Positions 12,148 to 25,506 of a stretch of 64,000 nt of DNA are shown one piece after another. Every line of letters begins with the position of its first letter. Position 1 is the stretch's first letter. A model generated the notes under the pieces. It had not been told where the DNA came from and did not search any database. It was given only the letters and a program-made list of their open reading frames with translations. The translations under genes and the position numbers were made by a program. The stretch comes from Pelecanus crispus (taxonomy: Eukaryota; Chordata; Aves; Pelecaniformes; Pelecanidae): the NCBI RefSeq assembly GCF_030463565.1, contig NC_134651.1, forward strand, positions 15,946,734 through 16,010,733. Direction: 5' to 3'.

Positions 12148-15100
12148 ATAGTGAATGACTTATCAGCCTCACGGGGGAGCAAAATCTGTATTGTACATGT
12201 CACCAGGCACAAAGTCGGTCTGTTGCACACCAATTTATGTAGCTAGAAAGTCACAGAAACTACTATCTGTGTTCCTGTGATCACATAGAATGTTCAATAT
12301 CTCTTCCCGTTTTAATACCATGATCCAAAGCATTGCAGAGTACATTAACAGAGAGGACCTGGGAGAAAGGTTTTAAGCAACAAGTGTGCATGAGGCTTTG
12401 GTCTCTAAATGCTGCTGTAACTACTAAAAGGAGCAAAGGATTAAGGGTATGGTGCTTTTTTTCGCTAGCAAAACTTGATTATTCTGTCGCTGGGTTTTGT
12501 TTACATTGGTATCACAGGGTGGAAAGTGGCGATAAAGGAGGATTGGTGTATGTTTCAGAGGTGAAAGGAAATGGCAAAGAGCCTGAAAAGGAAGTGGAAT
12601 TTCTAGGGAAATTTTCCAGTTTCTAGGGAAGACTTAAAGTTGCAGATTTTCTGGGGTTACTGGAGTAGCATCCTTTTACACATGCAGGTTCCTAGCACAC
12701 CTACACGAAGAGCCACAAGAAAACATGTCAGATTGATGAGCCCAGGAATCATAAAGTGAGAAGCAAGCCTAGCACAGAGCAGGAAACAGACCCCTGGAAT
12801 CTTCTACTAAGTATAATGTGATTGCACAACATTGCATGATTCAGAACCATTTTACTTTGTGGGATACAGAGAACAGCAAGTATAAGAATTACAGTTGCAG
12901 TTATTTTCACGGTTGGTGTAGTAGTGTTTTGCTCCCATCTGGTAGCTCTCTACAGCCTTAATATTTGAGGAACAGTATCTTTCCTGTGCCTACAAGGGTG
13001 GCATGAAGCCAAGTTGTACAGTTACCCCCAAAAATCAGACATTTGAGGAATTGCGTGTATAATGAGAAAGTTTGTTCTCAAAATAGATTTTCTATTGAGA
13101 AACTTGATTTCAGACAAAGGTAAAAGAAGATGAGTTTTGGGAGGAGCCTTAGTTTCTACTGAGCATGTGGTAAGAATGGTAGAAGAATTGCACGACTGTA
13201 TAGATTCTGCTACCCCCGCCCCGGATCCTGTTGATACTGCTAGTTTGTATGATGGGATTTTGATGTACTGCAGACATAGGAATAAAAATAATCAGTGATC
13301 CCAAGATCTGTGAAAATGACCTGCTGAAATGAAATAGTTTAAAAGGAACTGTTACAGGGCTTTAGATTTTTTTTTTTTTTTAATGGACTTCTGAGTTCTT
13401 TGGAAATGGCAATTCATAAGGTTTTGTCCAAATACCTTCTTGTCCATGACCCCTTTAAAACCATTAAAATACCAGGTATGTAAAAGTTGATCTTCATTCA
13501 CTGAAGATATTGTTGGAAATCTTGATGTGTTTCTTGTGTACAGTTAGTCACAACTGTTACTGTAAATTGGAAATACAGTGTGGTAGAACAACTGTAATGA
13601 GACTGTGCTTACTTAGGAAACAAGGCTTTGGTTTTTTTGGCACATAGAGTAAAACTACATTTTCAGGATCACTTAGTGCTGGTCTGCAAACAAGACTGAA
13701 CAAAATTACCTTTTTCTATATAATACATTTGATTGAGTTTACAGCCTGTAATCTGCTCTAGGGAATCTCTGAAGTTTATTTTTCATTGTATCAGTTTTGT
13801 ATAAAAAATTGTGTTACCAAAAATCTAAGTCACTTTCAAATAAAGCTGCAACATTAAAATGGATTTTTTTTTTTTAACAGAATCGGTGAGAGAAAGGAGC
13901 TATATTCAGACTCTTGTCCACGTCCTTTATTCTAGTGTCTTTTAAGATGGAGAGAGTGAATATTCCTTCCCTTTGACTGGATTTTCAGTCTTGTTCAGTT
14001 CTTAACCGGAAGCTGAAAGATGTTTGGTTAATGCTCTTTATTCTGGTACTTTTTGGATTACAGAACAGAAATTAAATAATTTACTGATATTGAAGTGGAC
14101 GTGAAAGTCCTTGGTGTGTAACAGGTAGTTTTCAAGGTGCACTTCCTTATAAAAATGAGGTTTAAAATTATTTTTTTATCGTAAGTGCTGCAAGACAGTC
14201 ATTCTCAAATGAAGTGGAGGTGATAAGATTTTTCCCTCAAAACCATCACTGTCTTTTGCTGCATACATGCAATGTGTATGGAAAGATTTTGTTTTAAGTG
14301 AGATTTTCTATTTTGAGAGAAATTTCAATCAAAATGGGATTTAAAAGCATATGATATATCATGTGAAGTCTTAGTATCTCAAAAGTGCATACAGAGGAAA
14401 TGGATTGAACATAGTTTGATTTTTGCCTTCCGTAATTGAAATCAGACATGGCTCTGCTGAAGCCAGTGCTTAACAAAAGTAGCTGAATTAAGTCTTTAAA
14501 ACTTCACTGGGGGGCTTCTTTAGCTTTCTTACATGCCAGGTCGGTGTGATTAGGTTCTCTTGGAAGTGCAGGCTCTCCTGTGATTTTTTTGACATGCCAG
14601 TTCATTATGATTATATACACTTTCATAGAAGTTTAAGCTCTATATTAGCTTTTCTAAATACTTGTTCATCATAATTAGGTACTTCTATGGAATTGTATCC
14701 ATAAAGACATACAGCAGCTAAGAATATGAGTGGCAATTTATATATGCCTTGATAGAAGAGAGACTGTTACAAATTAAGGCAGCGAGAGAGCTTCACTCTC
14801 TCCCTCAGCCTCATGCAGGCTCATGGTTTACATGATTTACATGCCTCTCTTTGGCACCAATAGCTGCAAATGAGGTTTGTGTTCACAACGTTTGAGTCTT
14901 TGTATTACAGTGTAAAATCAGTAGAATGTAAATTGGAGCATTAAAGGCCTTAATTTTCAACGATTGGCAAAATAATCCCTTTTACCAATGTACCCTGGCA
15001 GGCCAGTTTCAAGGTGGTCTTTAATATATTAGTCAGGTTCCTTACTACCCTGTGCAGCAGCAAGGTTCCTGCTCAGGTTGGTGCCGGTGCAACCACCACT

Positions 15101-17648
15101 GGTGTTAATGTAATGGTTCTTTCTACACAGGCAATTCTGAAAGACAAAATTATTAAAGTATTTAAGGTAATATCCAGCACCTCATCTTCCATATCTTGTC
15201 AGATTAGGCTTCTTGTGAAGGTAAAAATTGATGAACTCTACTAAAATCAACGTGGTTTGTACAGAGGCTTTCAGCTATATGGTCAAAGACAATACTAGTC
15301 AAAGGAAAGCAGTCCGTAGGGACTGAACATCTGATAAACTGTTGTCCATTTGTGTTTCTAAAGCACAAATTGTACCTACAGCATGTAAATGAAAAATAAT
15401 TAGAGTGGGCATTTTTCTTTGCAGTCTCTGGGATTTCTGCTCCTAGCTGAGTATATTTGGTACTACCAGGTAAGTGCAGGGCCTGATATGACTACAGGTG
15501 AAGTACCAAAAAATGGGTGAAGACTGCAGACAGAAGCATCCTGGGCTTCAAAACATCTGTCATGTTTAGGAAGTAATGGCCTAGTTTATTAATTGTCTGC
15601 TTTCATATGTCTCCTGCCTGTTCCTATCTAAAGAAGCTTTTGCACAAGGGATTGGATATACTCAGAGCTGCTCTGTAGTAATGCACACAACTCCTCTGCT
15701 CTCCCTCTTGGGATAACTAGATGGTGTAAATGTTTCTCAGGGCTTGGGGCAGAAGGCCTCCCTGCCCTTGTCTGGCTAAGACCAGTGTTGAGTCCCAGCT
15801 TGTGACTGGCAGGTGTTATCTCTCTCATGGCTTCATCTCTTTTTCTGTCCCAGGCAGACAGAGGAAGGTTATTCGAGGTTGGCTGTGTTTGTATCCCAAG
15901 GTTTCAGTAGTGGTGCAAATTGAAAACGCTTTGCTCCTTTCTTGAAAACGTGTGCTCTATCCAGATTGGATGAGAAGCCTTAGTAAAGGAAAGGGACGGT
16001 TTCTTTTGGGGGGTCATCTACTCAATTTTTAAGAATTAACTTGTGATTTATATGCTGAGGTAAAAGGCTTCTAGCATAAAGCTCCTTCAAGGCTCATTTT
16101 CAGACCTTAAACTGATCGAACTATGGAAATGAAGAGAGCTTGCTTCTTTCTTCCACCTCCAGACACAGCCAACAGCACTGCACAAGGAGACACCATAGAA
16201 GTTTAAGTTAAGCAAATCGGTCGTGATGTTGTCTATTCCAGAGCCTTGTACAGCCCATAAGGGATATGTACACACAAAGTTAGCACTGTGCACTTCAGGT
16301 TCCCAGTATAGTGTTCCATTATAGGCATAACTAGTCATGATCAATTCTAGAAAACAGAATTTGAGAGAAAAACAGATCAGAAAAGTCTTTCATTATCACC
16401 TACATACATAATTTACTCTACGCTTGGCCCAAAGAGGTCTCTGCAGGTCCTACTTTCGTAATGCTTCACAGCTACATTTTATTTTCTATAGCACATTGTG
16501 GATCAGAATTGAGCATAGTCTTCTGTGTTCCATTCTAATTTCTGGGAAAATTATCTAGGTCTGGAGAATCCATAAAAATATAGTATTTGCATGTTAAGAC
16601 CGTATAACTTCATGACTGTACAACTTCACCCAGTGCCTGCACCACAAGGTAGAAAGGGTATATTACATCCCTGTCAGAGTGACATGAAGAAGAAAGTTTG
16701 CTGACCTTCAGAAACTGCTTTCCCAAAGCAGGAGAAATCCATTCTTGTGTCAGGGTTTCACGGTTTATGAAGGTTACCTTCCTGCCACTCAGCTTCGCAA
16801 CCTGCTTTCAAAGACGAAGATGTACTTTTACTTCAGTGAGGTAATACTCTTCAAAATTATTTTAGCTTCTACCTGAAGGTTATTTGAGTGTCTATTAGGG
16901 TTCCTTACAGAAAAAAAAAAAAAAGGTAAATAAGTAGCCAAACTCTTCTTTGCAACACTTAGTATTAAGTATGTTTAGATCTGACACAAATAATCTTTCC
17001 CTTTAGCAGAGCCATGAAATTTGAGTTTCAAAACGCTTGAGGAGCAGCACAAGTAAAATGCCAGATGGCTCCCTCTAGTGACTACAGAATTAATATGCTT
17101 TTATATTCTGACAGCAAAGACGGTTGCTGAAAGCTGTTTTGTGCAGCATGCTGCATGTCGTACTGTGTCAAGATTTTGCTTTGGTTTGTGTTGTAAAAAT
17201 GGACAAAAAACTAATTTTCATCTGTAGACCGTTTTTCAGAGTGGAGGCAACTAGAGATCAGGATTTGTGGGTTTGTAGCCCATTGCTGTTTGTCTGTTTA
17301 GCAACAGCTTAGTTGTCTTTTATACTGGATATTATGATGTGCAATACCCTGTGTATGTGGTGACTACTTTTGCTACCCCCGGCAACCTCTTTAGATTTTG
17401 CCAAAAGCACACCTGTGGTATTGAAGGAGGGCTTGACTTTTAGATGCCCAATCTATGCTTCACAGCCTCCCTTTTACTATATTTTGTGTAACTGTCAGCA
17501 AAACCCCTTGTGCCAAAAATCTGTTCTTCAGTCTCTAGCAGGTTATGAAATAAAGTTCTGTATTACAGACAAAGTAAATGTATGCAGCTTGACAAGACAG
17601 TAGGCAGGGTCTTAAATGTCTAATTTGTTTCTGTGGAGCTACAACCAT
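12148..17648. other. Downstream of NCBP2 remnant: probable old 3' UTR and gene-poor DNA
   Basis: AT-rich, non-repetitive by eye. An AATAAA near 13840 could be the old NCBP2 poly(A) signal. No exon with recognisable protein similarity; short open frames are taken as chance. Confidence 0.5.
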
Positions 17649-18009
17649 TAGGTTAATGGTTGGACTGGATGATCTTAAAGGTCTTTTCCAACCTAGATGA
17701 TTCTATGATTCTATTAGCGATAGGACAAGAGGAAATGGGCTTAAGCTGCGCCAGGGGAGGTTTAGACTGGAAATTAGGAAAAATTTCTTTACGGAAAGGG
17801 TGGTCAGGCATTGGAACAGGCTGCCCAGAGAGGTGGTGGAGTCACCATCCCTGGAGGCGTTTAAAAAACGGGTAGATGTGGCACTTCGGGATATGGTTTA
17901 GTCTGGTCTACCCTTGATTAGTCTAGAGTGGGCTTGGTAGTGTAGGTTAATGGTTGGACTGGATGATCTTAAAGGTCTTTTCCAACCTAGATGATTCTAT
18001 GATTCTATT
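17649..18009 (+). mobile_element. Nested CR1 3' ends with identical 67-bp tails
   Basis: The segments 17649-17715 and 17943-18009 are identical CR1 3' terminal sequences (GGTTAATGGTTGGACTGGAT... through ATTCTATT). Between them lies the last approximately 230 bp of a CR1, starting at 17716 (GATAGGACAAGAGGAAATGG). The arrangement fits a second 5'-truncated CR1 inserted into the tail of a first one, or a duplication of the tail. Confidence 0.85.
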
Positions 18010-21000
18010 CTACAGTAGTCCTTCAAGCATTTTGCAGACTTTAATGTGTATTGCTTCAGAGTATCTCTGTGGGAAAGTGCCCTTTTTTTATCTCACAAAT
18101 TTTTGATCTGAGACATAAGGGGGCTTATGCTGTGTGTGACAAGCCTGTCGTGGATGAGGAGTTGAGCCTCTCAGTCTCCTCAATCCTAGCTCTGACAAGA
18201 CTGCCTTTCCTACCTGTGCTAATGTGTTTCATGACACAGTAACGTGTGAGTGTAAGGAAGACACACAAGTACACTTCTCACACATAGTTTGGAAAAAAGA
18301 GCAGTACTTGCAGGATGTAGATCAGCTCTTTTAAACCATTTTTACAAAGTAATCATAAATATCATAAGAACAAAGTAGGGATCTAGTGGAATGAATCCTC
18401 TCCCCGCAGGACTGATGTTACTTGTTTCATATTAATACCTTCCAAAGCAGGTGCAGGCATCTTCGCTTAAGTCTTCCACTAGTCTGATGGTACTGCTGTA
18501 CCATTTAACAGCTAGGGAACAGTTTGTAAAGACTATGTTTAAAACTTTCCTCTTTCATTTCCCTCCCAGTGGCACCTTCGCCTGGATTTTCCAGAGGGTG
18601 CTTCTCAATGGGAACAGGACTGCATGGAATGGCTTTTCACATGAAGCCCTCTGCAGAATGGATGGTCTTGGTTGTTCATTGCACCTTTGTGCTGTGGCTA
18701 AATTTGGCAGAAGCAGTAATCTAAGGGTGCATGACCTGAAAGAAATGTAGATTTCACACACACACATGCATTTGAAGGTCAAATATGAGTTATTCCCGGT
18801 GTAGGATTTTATTGCTTTGAAGGTGCTACAGCAGACATTTGCTTTTGAAAACCCTTTCTTCACTGTTCAGTAAGAGCAGCAATTCTGGTTAGATGTTACT
18901 CCCAGAAGCTTTCTCTTCCCAGTGCTCATCTCTGACTACGTAAAACCTGCTTGTATTTTGTTCTGTTATCCTCCAGCAAAGTCTAGACAAAGCCAGTTGC
19001 TTCTGCCCTGACAGGAAAATCTGCCACTGTTCCAGAAGCTGTATGAGGGGCTGAGTCAGGATTTCAGATGCCAAGTTGCACAGAGAGAAACTGAAATACC
19101 TTCCACCAAAAAATAGTGTGAATTAAGCATTACTCAGTTAATAACTGGGGAAACATCTCTCTCGAGTGCCTTGAGGATGAGTATGTTTTTGAAAATAAGA
19201 CTATATCTTAAGTCATTTTGTTGGGTTTAATTTTATTTAATTAGAGCTACATCTGATTTCCTTTTCAAGGTGGGCCATTTATTAATTCCTCTGAGACTAA
19301 TGTTTTTCAATTAGGACGGTATTGAACCACAATTTGTGTTATTTCAGGTATAATTAAAAGACATTTTTTCTCAGAAAACAAATTTGAAAACAAATGGGAA
19401 ATAAAGTTTGCTATTTTGTTATTTCTCCAGTTACATGCAACATAAATATCAGCATAAGTTAGCCTAATTGAGTCAGCTTGGAATTAAGTTTCTGGACAAC
19501 GACGCTTTTCCCTTCTGTACCAATCTCTCCCTGCAAGCCACAATTTGAAAAGGAGATTCTGGTTTTCTAGTTAGAATAGGTAAGAATATGTTAAGTATTT
19601 TAATAATACATACTTGTCTTTAGATCTGTAGCTCACATGCAGTTTGAATTGCTTCAGACTGAACTTGTTTCAGTTTTCCAAATTTATTTTATTACTTTTT
19701 AAAATAATGGTCTTATTATTTTGTACTTTGTGTTTTTAAACATTTTTATGGGGAAATTTCCTGACTTAAAAAAGTGTTGCTAGTCTGTTCAGCTTAATTT
19801 GATTATAAGTTGGTACTTTTTGTTTTGTGTTTGGTTTTCTGTAATATCACTGTTTTTCAACATCTTAAATTACTTTTAGTGAAAACAAACCCTGTCAGCT
19901 TGTCACGCTGCCACAAGATGTCATGAGAAGCCGTGTCTCGCTTCAATATGAGCGTGCTCTGCGAGTCTTCGCAATCAGCAAAGTTGAGTGGTTGTTCTGG
20001 AAGGATGTGTTCTGAAAGCATCTCATTTCACCACACAGCTAATGCAGTGTCTCAGTTTCTTGAAGAAACTCTTTCATATTAGGATTCTGCTTGAAACAAA
20101 AGTGACTAGTGACCGATTAAACTATCTTTTAATATACCCTGAAGCAGCAGGGATAGACGTGCCTTAAGGTTGCTGAGATGTAGCATGCCTCATAACACTA
20201 AGCACTGTAGAACTGAAAGGTTCTGTATGTAGTAACCACAATTGTGCATGCTGGCAAAGGACTGGTTTGTGGTTTGTTTTTTGTAGATTCCACCCCCTTC
20301 CCCACCCCCACCCCCCTACCCCTCCACTTCTGAATTTACTCCAGTAAGAGGAGAAATATGTTTCCAGGAACCAGGAAGGACCTTTTCCCATTAAATCCAG
20401 GAATGTGCCGAAGTCTCTGCACTTAAGCTTCTGCTTTTAAATTCCCAGCTGAATTTCCCCTTTGAAATCTACATATTAGCTTGAAAAAGCCTTCAAGCAG
20501 CTACCTTGCAATGTTCCATCCCGCACAACTGTAAGGAGAAGGTGTTTGGTGTTGTCTAAGCTTGTCAGAGGGAAACTCGGCAGAGAATTTGTAAGTTACT
20601 CAGATCTCACGCTCACCCCTTGAGTCATGGTGGACTTCTTGATGAATGGTGTTATAGAATGCAGTCCTGTCAGGAACCTTGTTTTATCTCCCGTTGATTT
20701 CAGCGAGATCTGTGTGCATAGTGCTAAAGTACTGAATGTGCTTTAATGAACTTTATCTACTTATTTCTCCATAAACTAAACGTGAAACATGCTGACATGC
20801 CAGGACAATTCTTGAAAGGTCACATGGGAGCAGTATTGATTTCTGAGTTGTATCTCAAAGTGAGATGGGGAAGCTGAGCAAAACAGCATCACAAAAAGTG
20901 ACCACAGCTTTCGTAGGTGAGATTCAAAATCCTTCAGCGTAAGTGTCCAAAATCAGTTGCAGGACAGTATTTTTCTCAGAATCCATGACCATGAGGGCCA

Positions 21001-24000
21001 ACAAATATTACTTGGTCTACAGAGTTTGCCAGAGAAAGACCTTGCTTCAGAAGAGCGCAGAAAGCTGTCAGGATGTGAAAAGCAAGGGAAGATTCCAGCT
21101 GATTTGTGCTAATCCAGTAATTTGGATTCTAGACACAAAATGGTCACCAAGGCAAAGTTAATAGAACATTAAAAGATGCCCAGTAGCCTGAATTAATACA
21201 TGGTGTCCTTCAACAGTCCCCGGATACGGTGTTGATTCTGTGTTTGATCATGTACTTTCCCCTAAAGACACTTAATTGAACTAAACTGGCATGAGACTGA
21301 GTTTGTTATGACTGATTCATTCCCTATTAGGAAACAACATCACTTTGATGTGCGTGAACGAGCGGCGCTGTTTCTCCTTGTGCTCTGTGAATCGTCTCCC
21401 CGGTTGAGCCGAGTCCTTCCCAGGCTGGAGTGCTCTGTGAGCGGTGCACGCCTCAGCAGGCACAACACATTCGTTGCTGTCAATATGGAGATGAATAGAA
21501 CTGACAACTAAATAATTTTAGTCTCTTTCTAGGAAAGAATGAGCCAGGACTCCAGCTTCAGACAAATCTGAAGGTAATTAACTATTCCCAGACCCAGAGC
21601 TGCCCTGAGAGGCGAGAAAACGTATCGTACAAAGCTGTGTGCTTGAAGTACCAAAGCTTTAAGGTGCTCAGAAGGATGTGTCTGTCCCACCTGTGGAAGG
21701 ACGATTGGTGTTCTATCTGGTAAAGGCTTCAGAGCACACAGACAGCAGTACTGTGACTGTCTTCTGTGTAGAGGGTCAGGGTGCTTTTCCCTGCACGCAT
21801 GGCACTGTGGCAAAGCTCATGATTTTCCTTTTTTAATGGTTATGGCAGGCACCTACTCTGTTCAGGAAGGCAGTTTCATTACAGCTGTTAAGTCTAGGAG
21901 AATTTACTATGTTCTATGGGTACACAGATACAACCGCAGAGAGTTTAGACTGCGTTGAAGTTAATGTGAGGGTACTGGAATCTTTATTTCAGTTTTTGAT
22001 ATTTTAGGTTTTAATAAATTTGAAGTGAATATTTTAGTGCACATAAAATGCAGACTTGCCTCTCAATAATTACTTTTTCACTGTTAGCCAGAAGTTTATA
22101 CTGGGCTATGCAATTTAACAATGAAGTTGTTCTCTCTTAGCTGCATATCGTTACAATCCTAGGAAATTAGCTTCTTCATGATTTCCCAAATACACAGATA
22201 CCTGAACAAAGTCCAGTGTAAGTATAGTGTAACAGGGCTTTTTACAAGCAAGTTGTAGTTTCTTTTATTTTTTTGGTTCTGGGGTGTAATGGATTTTCTG
22301 ATTTGGAAAGCATATAATACAAATTCATTTTGTGTTAAGAACCTTTTAAAATAATTCATTATTTCTAAACATTTTTTATTGCTGAATATGTTGTTGCCAC
22401 AACTGCTGTCAGTGACACTGTAATGTACAGTAGAGATGTGAGAGGCGGAAACTGCAAAGGAATAGTGGTGACAAAAGCTAGAAATAAAGCATCATTTTCT
22501 ATTCAGCCTTCCTTTTAAATGGAGGAAAGGTATTCCACATTTATAAGGATTATATTGTTGCTTTTCAGACGTGATTCAAAGATACATATCGAAAGAGGGA
22601 AAGTATAAAACATCGTTGTGTCATTAGGAATTCTAGTTCCATTCGAATAGGAAATGTTCTATTTATGATCCTTAAAGAAAGCCTTCAGGTCATGAACAGC
22701 ATTTCCATTTGTGGAGAAAAATGTAAGAATAGTTTTCTGAAAGTCTGTATAGAACGAACATTCCCTTTTGAACCCTTTATTCATTCCATTTCTGAGCACA
22801 TTTAAAAAATCATTGAAGAATTAATAGAAGCTATGTGAAAAATAACATTAAAAACCCTCAGTGAAATTCCAATGTTTTTTGCAGTATTCACAGTTTAGTT
22901 TTTGAGTGAAATAACTGTTGATTTCAATAGGCCTGAACTCATTAGTTGAATATACCACATGAAGGACCCGCTTTTCCTTTCATTTACTCCAGGGTGGATG
23001 AAGAGTGAATTCGCAGACCTTGGTGGCATTTCTGAGACCTAGGAAGAGAATGGGTGAACAGAGTATCTGCTGTCATATGCGAGGGATATTTTTTTTAAGA
23101 GAAAGGGATCTCAGTTTCTGGGTTTGAATGTACTATAAACTTGGACATTAGAATATTTCTGCTAAGTATGTTGGACATTTGAATTTCTAACACTTTATAT
23201 ATGTGAGGTTATTATCTTTATGCATGCACATCCTGTGAACAGGGACATGAAAATATCAGTGAAAAGCAGGCTTTTTGCATCTACTACTGTACTTACAGTT
23301 TCATAATCTGAGAATCTTGCACATTTGCAATGGTGGAAAAGGGACCATGCTGATGAGTGACGATGATGCAACATACATGTCAACAGTGATGTCAATGCTG
23401 CGTCACAGCATATTTGTCTTTTGAGTTCTGTTTCTAATTTTTAAAATTTGCTAGCATCTTTTGATTTTTGTAGCAGGTTGATTAGATTACGGACTAACTC
23501 TGGTAGGAACAGAGACACTCTGAGCTGTATCACTTCTGGACATGAACTAGTTGATCGTTGTGACACTGAGCTGTACTCCGTGGCCTCACTCCCTCATGTC
23601 TGCAGCAGCACAGGGATGACAGCCATTACTCTTGAACTGTCTTCCTTTTTTCTTCATTACAGTCTCTATACTGGTTCTTATGGCATAATGTATCAATGTA
23701 TTAGAGAAACATGAATATTTGATTTTTTCCCCATGAGGCCAGGAAATTGGGAGTTGATTTTATATTAAAGCAATGTGATTCATACTTTCCTTGAAGAGCT
23801 CCAGAGTTAAGCATCTTAGGTCTTCTGTTAAATGCAGAAAGAAAACACTTCAGTGTTTGCCAAGAAACTGGGGTGCTTTGTTTAAAAAGATTTGAAGAAA
23901 GAGTTTTAGATGTTTTGCAATATTTCCCTATTTCTTGGCTAAGCTGTACATATTCATTTATTTATAGCAAATTCCCCGTTTTCTGTCGTTGCAAAGTTTA

Positions 24001-24879
24001 CCACAAGTAGCCTGGCTTCCTCCCGGTAAACGACAGGGATGCAGTCCCATTCTCGAAGTCAGCATTCGGCTGTTTCCTCTCCTCTTGTGGTGAAAGACTG
24101 TATGCAGCTGTAATGCAGCTGTTCTGAGTGCAGTGGGGAGCACAGAGGCAACCTGCTTCAATGCACAGCCCGCATCTGTCCTTGGAAAAATTCAGTGACA
24201 GGAAGCATGCTGAGGCCATATGTCAGCAAAGCAGAGTTCAGAACAGGCTGCATTGTAAGCATAGCTTTAATTTCTAGCACAGTTTTTGAGGCAGTTGAGT
24301 CTGGATCATTAAGAACAAAAGTTTCTTTCTCTGAATTACCACTGTGTGTCAGCAGCTGCTTGAGAACTTTGAACAAACTTGGAAATATCTGCCCCAGAAG
24401 CACGTGTTTAACTCTTACGCAACTGTCAGGACTTACTGTACTTCATTCATTTTCGTGTGTGAGTTACCTGCTTTATATGTTAAGGAATCAAGAATTTGTA
24501 TAGTGCTGCCTTTGTCGGGCCTTTGCGGCTGTGATCTGTACTGAAGGGACATTTCGTCTGTGCGTGGTCTAGTATCTCCTATATCATTCCTGTGAGGCCT
24601 GGCACGTGGACAGTACATTGTCTTTAAAATACTTCACCAGTTCTTAATCCCTTTCGAGTTTTGGAGCACTGAAATGAATTAACTGTTTGAATGTATTTAG
24701 CTAAACAATAGCTTAATATGAGAAAGATGGCAGCTTTTTGATGTGATTCTTAACCAGGAAAACAGAATGCTCCTTTTCTATTTATCTAATTAAAGGAGCA
24801 GTATAAATCAAATAGGAAAAGCTGGAATTGTTCATCTCAGTCCTTGGCTGACCTGCATCAGGCAGAGATTAATTTTAGA
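18010..24879. other. Gene-poor AT-rich DNA
   Basis: No exon, RNA gene or recent repeat recognised. A C-rich tract at about 20288-20328 (runs of C separated by A/T) could form a G-quadruplex on the minus strand. The open frame at 24158-24403 (minus) has no recognisable similarity. Confidence 0.5.
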
Positions 24880-25506
24880 GGATCACAGAACAGTTGAGGT
24901 TGGATGGGACCACTCGAGACCATCCAGTTCAACCCCCTGCTCAAAGCAGGGTCACCTAAAGCAGGTTGCCCAGGGCCGTGTCCAGTCAAGTTTTGAACTT
25001 CTCCAAGGATGGAGACTCCACAACATCTCTGGGCAACCTGTTCAAGTGTTTGGGCACCTGCACGATAAAAAAGTCTTTTCTTGTGTTCAAATGGAGTTTC
25101 ATGTGCTTTGATTTGTGCTCATCACCTCTTGTCCTGTTGCTGAGCACTACTGAGAACAGCCTGGCTCTGTCTTCTTTACAGCCTCACATCAGGTGTTTAT
25201 ACACATAGATAAGATCCCCCTGAGCCTTCACTTCTCCAGGGTGAACAGTCCCAGCCCTCTCAGCCTCTCCTTGTATGACAGACGCTCCAGTCCCTCAATC
25301 GTCTTTATGGCCCTTCACTGAACCCGCTCCAGTGTGTCCCTGTCTCTTGTACTGGGAAGCCCAGCACTGGACCCAGCACTCCAGGTTTGGCCTCACCAGG
25401 GCTGAGTGGAGGGGAAGGATCCCCTCCCTTGACCCGATGGCACCGCTCTGCATAACGCAGCTCAGGACAGCGCCGGTCTTCCGTGCTGTGAGTGCGCATT
25501 GCCGGC
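24880..25506 (-). mobile_element. Older CR1 LINE fragment (3' part)
   Basis: Reading the minus strand, this is the C-terminal RT region and 3' end of a CR1. The plus strand shows the familiar complement (AGAACAGTTGAGGTTGGATG near 24887, CAGGTTGCCCAGGGCC at about 24962, ending near CGCATTGCCGGC). It is more diverged than the other CR1 copies and lacks the same tail, so it belongs to a different, older subfamily. Confidence 0.85.
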
